From: Diaphorobacter sp. HDW4A
GTDB taxonomy: Bacteria > Pseudomonadota > Gammaproteobacteria > Burkholderiales > Burkholderiaceae_C
DNA length: 64,000 nucleotides
NCBI RefSeq assembly: GCF_011305995.1
Contig: NZ_CP049910.1
Location: 5,084,001 to 5,148,000 of the forward strand
Direction of reading: 5' to 3'
Part shown: piece by piece, positions 8,981-18,650 of the stretch
Layout: each line of letters starts with the position of its first letter
Numbering within the stretch: the first letter of the stretch is position 1
The notes under the pieces: model-generated
Told to the model about the DNA's origin: nothing
Database searches by the model: none
The model's input: the letters and a program-made list of their open reading frames with translations, nothing else
Translations under genes and position numbers: made by a program

Positions 8981-9084
8981 GTCGTTTCTGACCATTCAAC
9001 TGCGGATAGGGTTTTGGACCGCTAGCACGGGCGCTCTGAAAACTAAAATGCAAGACTCAGTCTTGTCAGTTTCCGGAGAACCCC

Positions 9085-10509
9085 ATGAACGCCCCCACCG
9101 ACGCCACCCACCTGCAGCCCACCGTGCAATTGCGCCCCGTGCCGCAGGCTTTTCTGGATGCGCTGGCGGCGCGTTTCGGTGACCGGTTCTCCGCATCGCA
9201 AGCGGTGCGCGAGCAGCATGGCCGCGATGAAGGTTCGCTGCAGGCGCCTCCTCCATCGGCCGTCGTGTTTGCCGAGAGCACGCAGGACGTGGCCGATGCG
9301 GTCAAGCTTGCCTCGCAATACGAAGTGCCGGTGATTCCCTACGGCGCGGGCTCGTCGCTCGAAGGCCATCTGCTTGCGATCCAGGGCGGCATCAGCATCG
9401 ACGTGAGCCGCATGAACAAGATTCTGTCCATCGATGCCGATGACCTCACCGTCACCGTGCAGCCGGGCATCACGCGCAAGCAGCTCAACGATGCGATCAA
9501 GGACACGGGTCTGTTCTTTCCCATCGATCCGGGCGCGGACGCGAGCATCGGCGGCATGTCGTCGACCCGCGCGAGCGGCACCAACGCCGTGCGCTACGGC
9601 ACCATGCGCGAGAACGTGCTCGCGCTTGAAGTGGTCACCGCCAGCGGCGAAGTGATCCGCACCGGCACGCGTGCCAAAAAAAGCGCTGCAGGCTACGACC
9701 TCACGCGCCTGCTCGTGGGCAGCGAAGGCACGCTGGGCATCTTCACCGAGATCTCGGTGCGCCTGTATCCGCTGCCCGAAGCGGTGAGCGCGGCAATCTG
9801 CTCGTTCCCGAGCATCGAGGCAGCCGTGCGCACCGTAATCCAGACCATCCAGCTCGGCGTACCGATCGCGCGCGTGGAACTTATCGATGTGAACTCCGTG
9901 CGCATGGTGAACGCGCACAGCAAGCTCACGCTGCGCGAGGAACCGATGCTGCTGATGGAATTCCACGGCTCGCCCGCCGGTGTGAAGGAGCAGGCAGAAA
10001 CCGTGCAGGAGCTCGCCAGCGAATGGGGTGGACAGTCGTTCGAATGGGCGACCACGCCCGAAGAACGCACACGCCTGTGGACCGCACGCCACAATGCGTA
10101 CTTCGCGGCCGTGCAGTCACGCCCCGGATGCCGCGCGATCAGCACCGACACCTGCGTGCCGATCAGCCGCCTGGCCGATGCGCTGCTCGACTCGGTGAAA
10201 GAAGCCGACGACAGCGGCATCCCCTATTTCCTCGTCGGCCACGTGGGCGACGGCAACTTCCACTTCGGCTATCTGATCGACCCCAACATCCCCGAAGAAC
10301 GCGTGAAGGCCGAGGCGCTCAACCACCAGCTCGTCGCACGCACGATCGCGCTGGGCGGCACTTGCACCGGCGAGCACGGCATCGGCATCCACAAGATGGG
10401 CTTTCTGCTGGAGGAAACGGGCGCGGGCGCGGTGGACATGATGCGCTCCATCAAGCAAGCCCTGGACCCGAAGAACATCCTCAATCCCGGCAAAATCTTC
10501 GCAATGTGA
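9085..10509 (+). CDS. dld: FAD-linked D-lactate dehydrogenase (cytochrome) / 2-hydroxyacid oxidase
   Basis: A 474-residue flavoprotein of the VAO/GlcD family that oxidises D-2-hydroxyacids and feeds electrons to the respiratory chain. The FAD PP-loop is seen in PYGAGSSLEGHLLAIQGGISID (split: YGAGSSLEGH, then GGISIDVSRMN), with LTVTVQPGITRKQLND and the GGMSSTRASGTNAVRYGTM segment. The C-terminal domain has HVGDGNFHFGYLID and TGEHGIGIHKMGFL (metal/substrate histidines), ending DPKNILNPGKIF. This arrangement fits the mitochondrial-type LDHD branch better than glycolate oxidase GlcD, since no glcE/glcF genes follow. Start at 9085 has GGAG ten bases upstream. Confidence 0.85.
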   Translation: MNAPTDATHLQPTVQLRPVPQAFLDALAARFGDRFSASQAVREQHGRDEGSLQAPPPSAVVFAESTQDVADAVKLASQYEVPVIPYGAGSSLEGHLLAIQGGISIDVSRMNKILSIDADDLTVTVQPGITRKQLNDAIKDTGLFFPIDPGADASIGGMSSTRASGTNAVRYGTMRENVLALEVVTASGEVIRTGTRAKKSAAGYDLTRLLVGSEGTLGIFTEISVRLYPLPEAVSAAICSFPSIEAAVRTVIQTIQLGVPIARVELIDVNSVRMVNAHSKLTLREEPMLLMEFHGSPAGVKEQAETVQELASEWGGQSFEWATTPEERTRLWTARHNAYFAAVQSRPGCRAISTDTCVPISRLADALLDSVKEADDSGIPYFLVGHVGDGNFHFGYLIDPNIPEERVKAEALNHQLVARTIALGGTCTGEHGIGIHKMGFLLEETGAGAVDMMRSIKQALDPKNILNPGKIFAM

Positions 10510-10518
10510 CCAGGGGCC

Positions 10519-11370
10519 TCATGCGGCCGCTGCGAGCCGCACAGCGGTGACCGCGAGAAAGGTGTTGAGCCGCCCGGCTGAGTCGGGCGCGCGATAGACG
10601 CCCATGGCGCTGAGCAGCTGCACGCCCAGCGCCGCGAGCTCCCACGCCATGCATTCCTCATCGAGCTTGAAGGCCTCGGGCACGATGAACAGGCGGCGGC
10701 CCGTGGTGCGCTCCAGCACCTTCAGCGCGGCCGATTTCTCGCGCAGCGCAGGCAATACGGACTCGTTGCTCCACGCCCATTTCCAGGTGCTGGAGTTACG
10801 CGCGTAGCTGCCGATGTCGATCACGTCGGCCTCGAACAGCTTGCGGTCGTCCTCATCGAACATCTCTATTTTTTCGTTCGCCTGATCGAAGAACCAGCGC
10901 GCAAAACTGCCGAAGCCATGCTCCGAGATCAGCGCGTCCTGCTTGCGACTCAGCTCCGCTACGGCGGAGTCGATGAAGGACTCGAACTCCGCAGCCGACA
11001 TGCGGGAGAAAGCTTCATCGCTTTCGACTTCTTCGCTCTCGTTCTCATCATCGTTTTCCTGCGGAAACACATCCCGAATCCAGGACTCGCCTGGCGCTGC
11101 ACGATCAGCGCACCAGCCCGGCGGCAGATCCGCAAGCCCGAAGAGCGAGGCGTCGCGCTCAAGCACGCAGCCCATGCAGACCAGTTTCACATCGGCCTGT
11201 TCGGTCGTTGTGCCGCACAGAAACTGCCACTCGCCATCGTGATCGTGGAACACCTCCAGTACCGGCAGCGATCCGTCCATCACATGCCGCGTGGTGAACG
11301 TGGCGGTGTTCACCGGCTCGTCAAACGGCCAGTCGGCTTCGTCGAAGGAATGGGTGTGTGCGTTGGACAT
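10519..11370 (-). CDS. Hypothetical protein, DUF6882-like
   Basis: A 283-residue soluble protein. The N-terminal part (about 20-80) holds LEVFHDHDGEWQFLCG, a phrase seen at the start of several small immunity-like hypothetical proteins, and an acidic linker around residues 108-122 (QENDDENESEEVESD). The C-terminal part (about 175-275) contains TWKWAWSNESVLPALREKS and ECMAWELAALGVQLLSAMGVYR, which resembles the DUF6882 family. Function unknown. It converges with the lactate dehydrogenase gene with a 9-base gap and no separate terminator. Confidence 0.65.
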   Translation of the reverse strand: MSNAHTHSFDEADWPFDEPVNTATFTTRHVMDGSLPVLEVFHDHDGEWQFLCGTTTEQADVKLVCMGCVLERDASLFGLADLPPGWCADRAAPGESWIRDVFPQENDDENESEEVESDEAFSRMSAAEFESFIDSAVAELSRKQDALISEHGFGSFARWFFDQANEKIEMFDEDDRKLFEADVIDIGSYARNSSTWKWAWSNESVLPALREKSAALKVLERTTGRRLFIVPEAFKLDEECMAWELAALGVQLLSAMGVYRAPDSAGRLNTFLAVTAVRLAAAA

Positions 11371-11558
11371 GGGTTCTCATGTGGCTCTCGGTGGCGGCGA
11401 GACAGCGCACATCATGCCGCATGCGCTCTTGACCAGGTGGTATTTTTCATTCGTGCTGCGAGAGCACAAGCGCTGTTCCGCGCGATGCCCTAGTGCCGCG
11501 CGCCGTCGATCCCCATCATGCAGGTGCCTGCTTACTTCACGGCAGAAGGCCACCGCTC

Positions 11559-12785
11559 ATGACGCATTTTTCTCTCGATGACACGCACGCCCCCGCATGG
11601 ACTGCAAGCTGGGCCGCCAGCCCCCAGCCAGTCTGGAACGACGATTTTTTGTTCCCGACCAATCTCCCCAGCCGCCTGCACCTGCAGACGGTGCGCCAGC
11701 TCGCGCGCATCAGCCTCGGCGGCAGGCGGCTGCGCATCGTGCTCTCGAACGTGCATGGCAACGCGCCGGTACACATCGGCCGCGCCACGGTGGCGCAGCA
11801 ATCAGGCACCAACATGCATGCAGTGACCTTCGGCGGTGAATCCGCGGCGACCATGCTGCCCGGCGCATCGCTTGTCAGCGACCCTGTGGATCTCGCTACC
11901 GAATCGCTGTCGCGGCTCGCCATCAGCCTCTTTCTGCCCGAACCCACACCCCTCACGACCTTTCATTGGGATGGCCGCCAGACGACCTGGATCGTCAGCG
12001 GCGACCAGACAGAAGCCACCACGCTCGACATGGCTGCGCTATCGATGAGCACCACGGCAAGACCGCTGCTCGCGGGCATTCATGTTGAGCGAACGGGCGC
12101 ATCGGGCAACGTGGCGGTGATCGGCGACTCGATCACCGATGGCGCAACCGCCAGCCTCGATCAGGACACGCGCTGGCCGGATGTTCTGGCGATGCGGCTC
12201 GCACCGCATGACGTCGCGGTAATCAATGCAGGCATCTCGGGCGCACGGCTGCTATCGGACGGCATGGGCGTCAACGCGCTCGCGCGACTGGAGCGCGACG
12301 TGCTCGCTCAGCCCAGCGTCGAGGCCGCCATCGTGGCGCTCGGCATCAACGACATCGCATGGCCCGGCACCGCGTTTGCGCGCGATGCGTCACCCCCCTC
12401 GCTGGCAGCGCTCACGGCGGGATATCGACAACTGATTGCACAGCTGCGCGCTCGTAGTTTGCGTGTGATCGGCAGCACGCTGGCACCGTTCGAAGGCGCC
12501 TTACCGGGCACACCGCTGGATGACTATTTTCAGCCCGAGAAAGACGCGCTGCGCCAGCAGCTCAACGACTGGATGCGGCGCAGCGGCGCGTTCGACGCGC
12601 TCATTGATTTCGACGCCGTTCTACGCGATCCCACGCATCCATCGCGCCTCGCGCCCACCTTCGACAGCGGTGACCATCTGCACCCGGGCGACGCGGGCCT
12701 GCGTGCGATGGCCGATGCCGTGGATCTGCATGCGCTGCTGCCCCGGCTGCGCACTGTCAATCCACCGTCGCGCCCGATGCCTTGA
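11559..12785 (+). CDS. SGNH/GDSL-family hydrolase
   Basis: A 408-residue protein of the SGNH hydrolase superfamily. Block I is AVIGDSITDGA (nucleophile Ser), block II has NAGISGARLL (Gly), block III ALGINDIAWPG (Asn), and block V FDSGDHLHPGDAGL (Asp and His). The preceding 185 residues form an N-terminal beta-rich domain common in this branch (ARISLGGRRLRIVLSN). I start at 11559, where homologous sequence begins. No signal peptide is evident. Substrate is unknown; ester or acetyl-polysaccharide hydrolysis is usual for the family. The 3' end overlaps the convergent Bug-receptor gene by 29 bases. Confidence 0.8.
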   Translation: MTHFSLDDTHAPAWTASWAASPQPVWNDDFLFPTNLPSRLHLQTVRQLARISLGGRRLRIVLSNVHGNAPVHIGRATVAQQSGTNMHAVTFGGESAATMLPGASLVSDPVDLATESLSRLAISLFLPEPTPLTTFHWDGRQTTWIVSGDQTEATTLDMAALSMSTTARPLLAGIHVERTGASGNVAVIGDSITDGATASLDQDTRWPDVLAMRLAPHDVAVINAGISGARLLSDGMGVNALARLERDVLAQPSVEAAIVALGINDIAWPGTAFARDASPPSLAALTAGYRQLIAQLRARSLRVIGSTLAPFEGALPGTPLDDYFQPEKDALRQQLNDWMRRSGAFDALIDFDAVLRDPTHPSRLAPTFDSGDHLHPGDAGLRAMADAVDLHALLPRLRTVNPPSRPMP

Positions 12786-13761
12786 CCACAGGCGCCCAGC
12801 CCGTCACCTCGTTCTTGATGAACTGGCTGTACTGCTGCGGCGTGTTGTGCTCCGCCACAGCGCCGAGCTTGAGGTAGGCTTCCTTCACCTCGGGCTTGTC
12901 GAACGCGGCGTTCACCGCCTTGTTGATCTTCTCGATCACTTCTTTGGGCGTACCCTTGGGCGCGATCAGGCCAAACCATGAGCTCACGTCGAACGGCGTA
13001 ACACCGCTTTCCTCCATAGTCGGAATATCGGGCGCGGAGGGTGATCGGGTCTTGGTCGTCACCGCGAGCGCGCGCAGCTTTCCGCCCTGCACCTGCGGCC
13101 AAGCCGAGGGCATGTTGTCGAACATGAAATGCACCTGCCCGCCGATGAGATCGGTGAGCGCCGGTGCGCTGCCCTTGTAGGGCACATGCTGCGTCTTGAG
13201 GCCCGTGCGCACCTTGAACATCTCGCCCGCCATGTGGATCGACGTGCCGCTGCCGGACGACGCATAGGCGGCCTTGTCGCCGTTGGCGCGCGCCCATTCG
13301 ATGAGCTCCTTCACGTTTTTGGCGGGCACGTTGTTGTTGACCACCAGAATATTGGGCACCTTGGCGCCGAGCACCACCGCATCGAAGTCGCGGTTCAGGT
13401 CGAACTTGGCTTTGGGATACAGCGTCTGGTTGATGGCGCTGGTGACCGCCACGCACAACAGCGTGTAGCCATCGGCGGGCGCGGCCATCACCTGCTCGGT
13501 GGCGATGTTGCTGCCGCCGCCGGGCTTGTTTTCCACCACAAAGGATTGGCCCAGCGCCTGCGTGAGTTCCTTGGCCAGAATGCGCGCGACCACGTCGGTG
13601 GTGCCGCCGGCCGAGAACCCCACGATGATGCGCACCGGCTTGGCTGGATAGTCCGCAGCCGCCTGCGCGGCGGTGCCCAGCCCCATAGTGGCCAAAAGGC
13701 CGCCCGCAGCGATGACCGCTGCGGCGCGACGGCGACTCGGCCCCCGATAACTCGAATGCAT
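12757..13761 (-). CDS. Bug-family (TctC) solute-binding receptor
   Basis: A 334-residue tripartite tricarboxylate transporter receptor. A twin-Arg-like N terminus (GPSRRRAAAVIAAGG) leads into a signal peptide ending AQAAA. The family core is typical: YPAKPVRIIVGFSAGGTTDVVAR, FVVENKPGGGSNIATEQV, HVPYKGSAPALTDLIGGQVHFMFDN. Such orphan receptors are highly expanded in Burkholderiales and usually bind carboxylates; the ligand is not predictable here. It lies 121 bases downstream of the M20 peptidase gene on the same strand and may be cotranscribed. Confidence 0.9.
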   Translation of the reverse strand: MHSSYRGPSRRRAAAVIAAGGLLATMGLGTAAQAAADYPAKPVRIIVGFSAGGTTDVVARILAKELTQALGQSFVVENKPGGGSNIATEQVMAAPADGYTLLCVAVTSAINQTLYPKAKFDLNRDFDAVVLGAKVPNILVVNNNVPAKNVKELIEWARANGDKAAYASSGSGTSIHMAGEMFKVRTGLKTQHVPYKGSAPALTDLIGGQVHFMFDNMPSAWPQVQGGKLRALAVTTKTRSPSAPDIPTMEESGVTPFDVSSWFGLIAPKGTPKEVIEKINKAVNAAFDKPEVKEAYLKLGAVAEHNTPQQYSQFIKNEVTGWAPVVKASGATVD

Positions 13762-13882
13762 TGCGTGTCTCCTTGCCTGTGTTGTGAGCCGCCCGTCGCG
13801 AGACGAGGCGTGCAGGCCACTATAGGGGGAGACTTCGCGATTTCGATTTCGGGTTTGCCCCTGCGAGTAAAGCCTAGAGGAC

Positions 13883-15172
13883 TTACTTCGCCTTGCCGGA
13901 CGAGATGTCCTGGATCATGCGCGCAGTCAGATAGAGGCGCGGAACAATGGTGTTGATCTGCACGTATTCGGCACTGTTCGAATGCGCGCCATAGCCCGAC
14001 AGGCCAAAGCCCTCGATCACGCCGCCCTTGGCCTTGAGCGCCGCGAACGCCGCATCGGTGCCACCGCCGGTGGCCTTGTCCATGACCTTCATCGGCAACT
14101 GCAGCTCCTTGTCGTAAATGCCCTGAGCGTGCTTGGCAAAGGCGCGGCCCGCGTCATTGGCCTCGAGCGGCGGACGGCGCACTTCGAACTTGAGATCGAC
14201 CTTGGAATCGGGCAGCAGCTTGTTCTTGACCTTCTCGTTCATCGCCTGTTCGAGCGCGGTGAAATCGGCCACCTTGAGTGCACGCGCATCGGCCTGGGCC
14301 GTCGCTTCGGCGGGCACGACGTTGCGGTTGGAACCCGATTTGGACACGGTCCAATTGAGCTTCAAACTCTCTTCAGGCTTGGACGACAGATCCTTCATCT
14401 GCAGCACCTGATGTGACAGCTCGTAGAGCGCGTTCACGCCGTCCTCGGGCTTGGCGCCCGCGTGCGAGGCCTTGCCGGTGACCTTGAGATAGGCCGCGCC
14501 GATGCCGCTGGTTGCAAGGCGCAGGCTGCCGTCGGTGCCGCCACCTTCGAACGAGAACACCGCATCCTGCTCCGCGCCCAGGCGCACGATGGTGCTGCGC
14601 GCAGCAGGCGAGCTGATTTCCTCATCGCTGTTCATCAGCACGGTGAGCGTGCCGTAGTCGTCGTAGCCCAGCTTCTTAATCAGATCGATCGCATGGATGA
14701 TCAGCGCCACACCCTGCTTGTCGTCAGCGATGCCGAGGCCGTAGGCCTTGTCGCCATCGACGCGGAACGGTTGCTCCTTGAGCATGCCCTTGAGGTAGAC
14801 GGTGTCCATGTGCGCGATCATCATGATGCGGCTTGTGCCCTTGCCCTTGAACTCGGCATGCACCATCGGACCGATCTGCTCGGGCGTGTCGTCCAAGCGG
14901 TAGACATCGGTGGCGGCCAGAACTTCGACCTTTCCACCGAGCGCGCGCAGCTTGCCCGCCACATACTCAGCGATCTGCTTCGTACCCTCGATGTCCTTGC
15001 TACCGGATTCGATGTGCACCAGGTCCTTGAGCGTGTCGAGATAAGGCTGCTGCTGCTTCTGCGCCAGCTCGTGGATGTCGGCCTGCGGTGCGGCCTGCGC
15101 GGCGAATGCGGCGACGGCGATGGAGAGCGCAGTGAGTGACTGGCGGGCGAAGAATTTGGAGCGGTGGCTCAT
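13883..15172 (-). CDS. M20 zinc peptidase, carboxypeptidase G2 type
   Basis: A 429-residue secreted zinc peptidase of the M20 family, closest in style to glutamate carboxypeptidase (CPG2), which removes C-terminal Glu from folates or peptides. I start at MSHRSKFFAR because AAGGAG lies nine bases upstream and a signal peptide ending AQA follows. Zinc ligands are seen in MIAHMDTVY (His, Asp), GLGIADDKQG (Asp), NSDEEIS (catalytic and metal Glu) and GAHSNSAEY (His). The dimerisation domain lies between about residues 215 and 330. The nearby Bug receptor might import a product; that is inference. Confidence 0.85.
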   Translation of the reverse strand: MSHRSKFFARQSLTALSIAVAAFAAQAAPQADIHELAQKQQQPYLDTLKDLVHIESGSKDIEGTKQIAEYVAGKLRALGGKVEVLAATDVYRLDDTPEQIGPMVHAEFKGKGTSRIMMIAHMDTVYLKGMLKEQPFRVDGDKAYGLGIADDKQGVALIIHAIDLIKKLGYDDYGTLTVLMNSDEEISSPAARSTIVRLGAEQDAVFSFEGGGTDGSLRLATSGIGAAYLKVTGKASHAGAKPEDGVNALYELSHQVLQMKDLSSKPEESLKLNWTVSKSGSNRNVVPAEATAQADARALKVADFTALEQAMNEKVKNKLLPDSKVDLKFEVRRPPLEANDAGRAFAKHAQGIYDKELQLPMKVMDKATGGGTDAAFAALKAKGGVIEGFGLSGYGAHSNSAEYVQINTIVPRLYLTARMIQDISSGKAK

Positions 15173-15360
15173 GTTCTGTGTCTCCTTGAACACTTGGGTT
15201 TGTCGTAGAAGTGGTTATTCACTGTGATGAACGCATCGCACCATAGCAGCAAAAAACGTGCGCAAACCCATGTTCCACAGAGGTGCATGTGTCTGGCGCA
15301 GCAAGCCCATGTTCAAACGACAGCACGCATTCAATGCGGATTGGGAGCCGCCTTGAAAGG

Positions 15361-15393
15361 CAAAGGACCCCGACTTTTCAGCGGAGCCCTTTG
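15361..15393 (-). terminator. Possible stem-loop terminator after the MFS gene
   Basis: Arms CAAAGGACCCCG and CGGAGCCCTTTG pair at ten of twelve positions around a 9-base loop, 18 bases beyond the stop of the leftward transporter gene. There is no long U-tract, so it is a weak call. The rest of the 238-base gap up to 15410 shows nothing else I can name. Confidence 0.35.
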
Positions 15394-15410
15394 CGCCAGG
15401 CGATGAAGAA

Positions 15411-16679
15411 TCAAGCGGCGACCGGGCGCACAGCACGAGCGGCGACACCCGCACCCACAAAGCCAGCAGACACCACGCCGAGCACCAACGCCGACGCCGA
15501 GCCGAAGAAGATGCCGGAGTTCATGTTGGCGTCGAGCATCGCGCCGAACACGGGAGCGGCGAGGCAGAAGCCGAGGTCCAGCCCCGAATACACCGTGCCG
15601 TAAACGCGGCCGGTTGCGCCAGGTGGCGCAGCGCGCTTGATCAGCATGTCGCGCGAAGGACCGGCCACGCCGATGCCCAGGCCCGCGAGCGCCGTGACCA
15701 CGAGGGCCAGCATGCCGGGCAGCACGCCCAGGCCGACCAAGGCCAGCAACGCGGCCGAGGCGATCAGGCACATCGAGATCACCTTTTCCAGACGCTCCAC
15801 GCGCGAGACAAGGAAGCCGCCGATCACCATGCCGATAGCGCCGCAGAGCATGTAGCCGGTGACCACCATCGCGGTGACGGACAGCGGTGTACCGTAGATG
15901 CGATGCAGCGCGGGGCTGGCGAAGCTCTGGATCGCGGCGAGCGAGCAGGTGCTCCAAAAGAAGAACGAGAAGCACAGCCACACCGAAGGCAGCTTGAGGA
16001 AGGCCATCGGGTGCTCAGGCTTGGCGGTGACCGCTGCGGTGCCCTTGGCTGCGCCCTGCGTCCATGAGCCCTTGCGGTCGTCGAGCGCGTCGCGGTTCCA
16101 GACCATGATAGCGAGGATCAGCAGCGCCATGCCCGAACCGCAGAGGCAGGCGATGCGCCACGAGCCAGTAGCGGTGGCGATGCCCGCCATGAAGACCGGA
16201 GCCGTCGCCCAGCCCAGGTTGCCCGAGATGCCGTGCACCGAGAAGCCGTGGCCCAGGCGTGCCGGAGAGACGCGTTTGTTGAGGATGGTGAAATCGACCG
16301 GATGGAACGGTGCATTGCCCAACCCGGCAACGCAGGCGGCGGCGATCAGCGCCGAGTAGCCGCTGGCCGTGCCCGCGAGCACACCGGCGGTCGCAAAACA
16401 GGCCAGCGCGAAGAACAGAATGGGGCGTGCGCCCACGCGGTCCACGACGAAGCCCGAGAGCGCCTGGCCGACGCCCGAGATGACGTAGAACATCGACACC
16501 AGCAGCGCGAGCTCGGAGTAGCTATAGCCGAATTCCGTGATCAGAAACGGGAACAGCGGCGGCAGCAGCATGTGGAAGAAATGCGAGGAGCCATGCGCGA
16601 GGCCAATCAGGCCGATGGTGCGTGCATCCTGTCGGAGCGTAGCCGGGGACGCGGAAGGTGGAGAAGCTGCTGTGGTCAT
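15411..16679 (-). CDS. MFS transporter, fosmidomycin-resistance/NimT-like
   Basis: A 422-residue major facilitator with about 12 hydrophobic segments. It opens with TIGLIGLAHGSSHFFHMLLPPLFPFL, then the loop-2 region VVDRVGARPILF, and helix 5 phrases LGNAPFHPVDFTILN and HGFSVHGISGNLGWATAPVF, typical of the FsrR/fosmidomycin-resistance branch. Start at 16679 (MTTAASPPSA) removes an upstream extension that covers the divergent promoter. The gene is divergent from an AraC/cupin regulator with 66 bases between, an arrangement common for regulated efflux or uptake pumps. Substrate not predictable. Confidence 0.85.
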   Translation of the reverse strand: MTTAASPPSASPATLRQDARTIGLIGLAHGSSHFFHMLLPPLFPFLITEFGYSYSELALLVSMFYVISGVGQALSGFVVDRVGARPILFFALACFATAGVLAGTASGYSALIAAACVAGLGNAPFHPVDFTILNKRVSPARLGHGFSVHGISGNLGWATAPVFMAGIATATGSWRIACLCGSGMALLILAIMVWNRDALDDRKGSWTQGAAKGTAAVTAKPEHPMAFLKLPSVWLCFSFFFWSTCSLAAIQSFASPALHRIYGTPLSVTAMVVTGYMLCGAIGMVIGGFLVSRVERLEKVISMCLIASAALLALVGLGVLPGMLALVVTALAGLGIGVAGPSRDMLIKRAAPPGATGRVYGTVYSGLDLGFCLAAPVFGAMLDANMNSGIFFGSASALVLGVVSAGFVGAGVAARAVRPVAA

Positions 16680-16745
16680 GTGCCGAATGGTAGGGGCAAT
16701 GGGCCGCGTCCGATATACGATAGTCTGCCAACTTCTATTGCAAAC

Positions 16746-17651
16746 ATGCCAAGCGGATCGCCAGTCCCTCAAACGCTCCCGGACGCTGTCGCGAGCAGCG
16801 GCGGCAGCCATCGCGCGACGCGCGAGCTCTCGTATGTGGAATCGCTCACGCCAGATCTGTTCATGCCCACGGGCCAACGGCCGGTGCGCGTGAAGTTCCG
16901 CCAGCTGCGCGCGGACACGCAGATCAAGCCGCACCATCACCCGTGGGCGCAGGTGGCGATTTCAACCTCCGGCGTGATCCGACTCGGCGTGCCTACCGGC
17001 ACCTACATCGTGCCGCCGTCGCGCGCGCTGTGGATTCCGCCGGGTGTGGAGCATGCGGTGACGATGGTGGAGGACGCCGATCTGCGCACGCTGTACTTTC
17101 ATCAACCTGCAGGCCGCTGCGGCCCCGGCGTGGCGCGGCAAGACGAAGATGCCTGGCGGCAGTGCCGCGTGCTGGAGGTTTCCGACCTGCTGCGCGCGCT
17201 AGTGCGCGAAATGCCCACCGTGCCGAATGACGGCCCCGCACTCCCCCCTGAGGAGCTGAGCCGCGAGCGGCATCTGAGCGCGCTGATCCTGGACGAGATG
17301 CGGCGCGCGAACCCCGTGCGCCTTGGCGTCGATCTGCCACATGACAAGCGGCTTCGCAATCTCTGCGAGGCGGTGATCGCCGATCCCACGCGCCACGAGA
17401 CGCTGGAGCAGTGGTCGCGCGACACGGGCGCCAGCCCACGCACCGTCGCCCGGCTGTTTCGTGATGAGCTGGGCAGCACGTTCACCCAATGGCGTCAGCA
17501 GGTCGTGCTGGCCAAGGCCGTGTCGATGGCCGCCTCGCGCATGCCGGTGGCGAGCATCGCCGCCGAACTGGGCTACAGCCCCAGCGCGTTCAGCGCGATG
17601 GTGCGCAAGTCGGTCGGCCAGTCACCGGGGCGCTTCTTCGGATCGCAATAG
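16746..17651 (+). CDS. AraC-family regulator with N-terminal cupin
   Basis: A 301-residue regulator. The N-terminal half is a cupin sensor (IKPHHHPWAQVAIS, VPPSRALWIPPGVEHAV); the C-terminal half is an AraC DNA-binding domain (LEQWSRDTGASPRTVARLFR, then VASIAAELGYSPSAFSAMVRK). Layout and phrases are those of the NimR/YeaM-like group, whose members control a neighbouring MFS gene. Here the MFS gene is divergent and 66 bases away, so local control is likely. The ATG at 16746 is the first before the conserved sequence; no strong Shine-Dalgarno is visible. Confidence 0.85.
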   Translation: MPSGSPVPQTLPDAVASSGGSHRATRELSYVESLTPDLFMPTGQRPVRVKFRQLRADTQIKPHHHPWAQVAISTSGVIRLGVPTGTYIVPPSRALWIPPGVEHAVTMVEDADLRTLYFHQPAGRCGPGVARQDEDAWRQCRVLEVSDLLRALVREMPTVPNDGPALPPEELSRERHLSALILDEMRRANPVRLGVDLPHDKRLRNLCEAVIADPTRHETLEQWSRDTGASPRTVARLFRDELGSTFTQWRQQVVLAKAVSMAASRMPVASIAAELGYSPSAFSAMVRKSVGQSPGRFFGSQ

Positions 17652-17669
17652 AGGCCCGCACAGGCCTTG

Positions 17670-18173
17670 CTACAGCGTGCGCGCCAGTGCTTCGAGCTGG
17701 TCTGCGCAGATGCCCCAGCCGGTGTGAAAGCCCATGTCCTCGTGCGTCTTGCGATCCTGCTCGTTCCAGTGGCGGGCGATGGCGGTGTAGCGCGTCTGAT
17801 CGCCCAATGGATCAAAGCTCACGATGGCGGTCATGAAAGGCTTGTCTGACGGAATCCAGCCCGCGCGGTAGGCATCGGTGAACACCAGTCGCCGGTTGGG
17901 AACGACCTCGAGATACACGCCGTCGTTGGGCATGTCTTTGCCTTCAGGGCTGCGCATCACGACGAGGCAACGGCCACCGGGACGCAGATCCACTTCGACG
18001 CGCGCCACGCTCCATGGCGCAGGCACGAACCATTGGACGAGCAGCGCGGGCTCGGTCCAGCAGCGGTATAGCTTGTCCGCAGGTGCCTCTAGCAAACGCG
18101 TGAGCACGAGATCGTTGATGTGCGAAGGCTGGGCGGACGCATCGCCGCCGTCCGTGGAGGTGGGATCAAACAT
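17670..18173 (-). CDS. SRPBCC (AHSA1-type) domain protein
   Basis: A 167-residue protein with one START-like AHSA1 domain: LTRLLEAPADKLYRCWTEPALLVQWFVPAPW at the front and ETRY-like sheet strands (DQTRYTAIARHWNEQDRKTHEDMGFHTGWG, read in parts) at the back. Such proteins bind small hydrophobic ligands in a deep pocket. It is the last gene of a leftward group (DUF1428, PhnB-like, VOC, this gene) divergent from a TetR regulator. The exact ligand is unknown. Confidence 0.85.
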   Translation of the reverse strand: MFDPTSTDGGDASAQPSHINDLVLTRLLEAPADKLYRCWTEPALLVQWFVPAPWSVARVEVDLRPGGRCLVVMRSPEGKDMPNDGVYLEVVPNRRLVFTDAYRAGWIPSDKPFMTAIVSFDPLGDQTRYTAIARHWNEQDRKTHEDMGFHTGWGICADQLEALARTL

Positions 18174-18240
18174 GGCTGTGTCTCCTGTGGCAGAACCGGA
18201 CGCCCGCCCGCGCCTTCATCTCACGTCTTCCAACTTCTTC

Positions 18241-18639
18241 TCAAGTCATCGAGTGCAGGCCAAAGCAGTTGCCTTCAGTATCGAGCATCAGCGCGCAAAA
18301 GCCATAGGGGCCTATCGAAAATTTTGGCTTGTGGATCTTCCCGCCGGCAGCCTCCACGCGTGACTGCTCGACCGCGCAGTCATCGCAAGCGAAGTACACC
18401 AGCGTGCCAACACCACCGCCGCCGGACGGCACGCCGTCCATCTTGACGAGCATGCCACCCGCGCCCGGGCTGTGCGGGTCACCCGCAAACGAGACCATCT
18501 CGAAACCCGAGGCATCGCCCTCAGGGGCCTGCATGGGCGCCAGTGTTTTCTGCAACACGGTCTCGTAGAACTTGCGCGCGCGAGCCATGTCCTGCACGTA
18601 GATTTCAAACCAGACGACGGGATTGGAGTTTGCCGACAT
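18241..18639 (-). CDS. VOC-family glyoxalase-like protein
   Basis: A 132-residue single-module VOC protein. The ATG at 18639 has AAGGAG eight bases upstream and begins the conserved FEIYVQDMARARKFYETVL; the second half has LVYFACDDCAVEQSRVEAAGGKI and IGPYGFCALMLDTEGNCFGLHS. Proteins of this type resemble the YdeL/CFP-like glyoxalase branch and are often encoded with AHSA1 and DUF1428 genes. Enzyme activity is not known; the metal-ligand pattern is partial. Confidence 0.85.
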   Translation of the reverse strand: MSANSNPVVWFEIYVQDMARARKFYETVLQKTLAPMQAPEGDASGFEMVSFAGDPHSPGAGGMLVKMDGVPSGGGGVGTLVYFACDDCAVEQSRVEAAGGKIHKPKFSIGPYGFCALMLDTEGNCFGLHSMT

Positions 18640-18650
18640 GATGTGCTCCT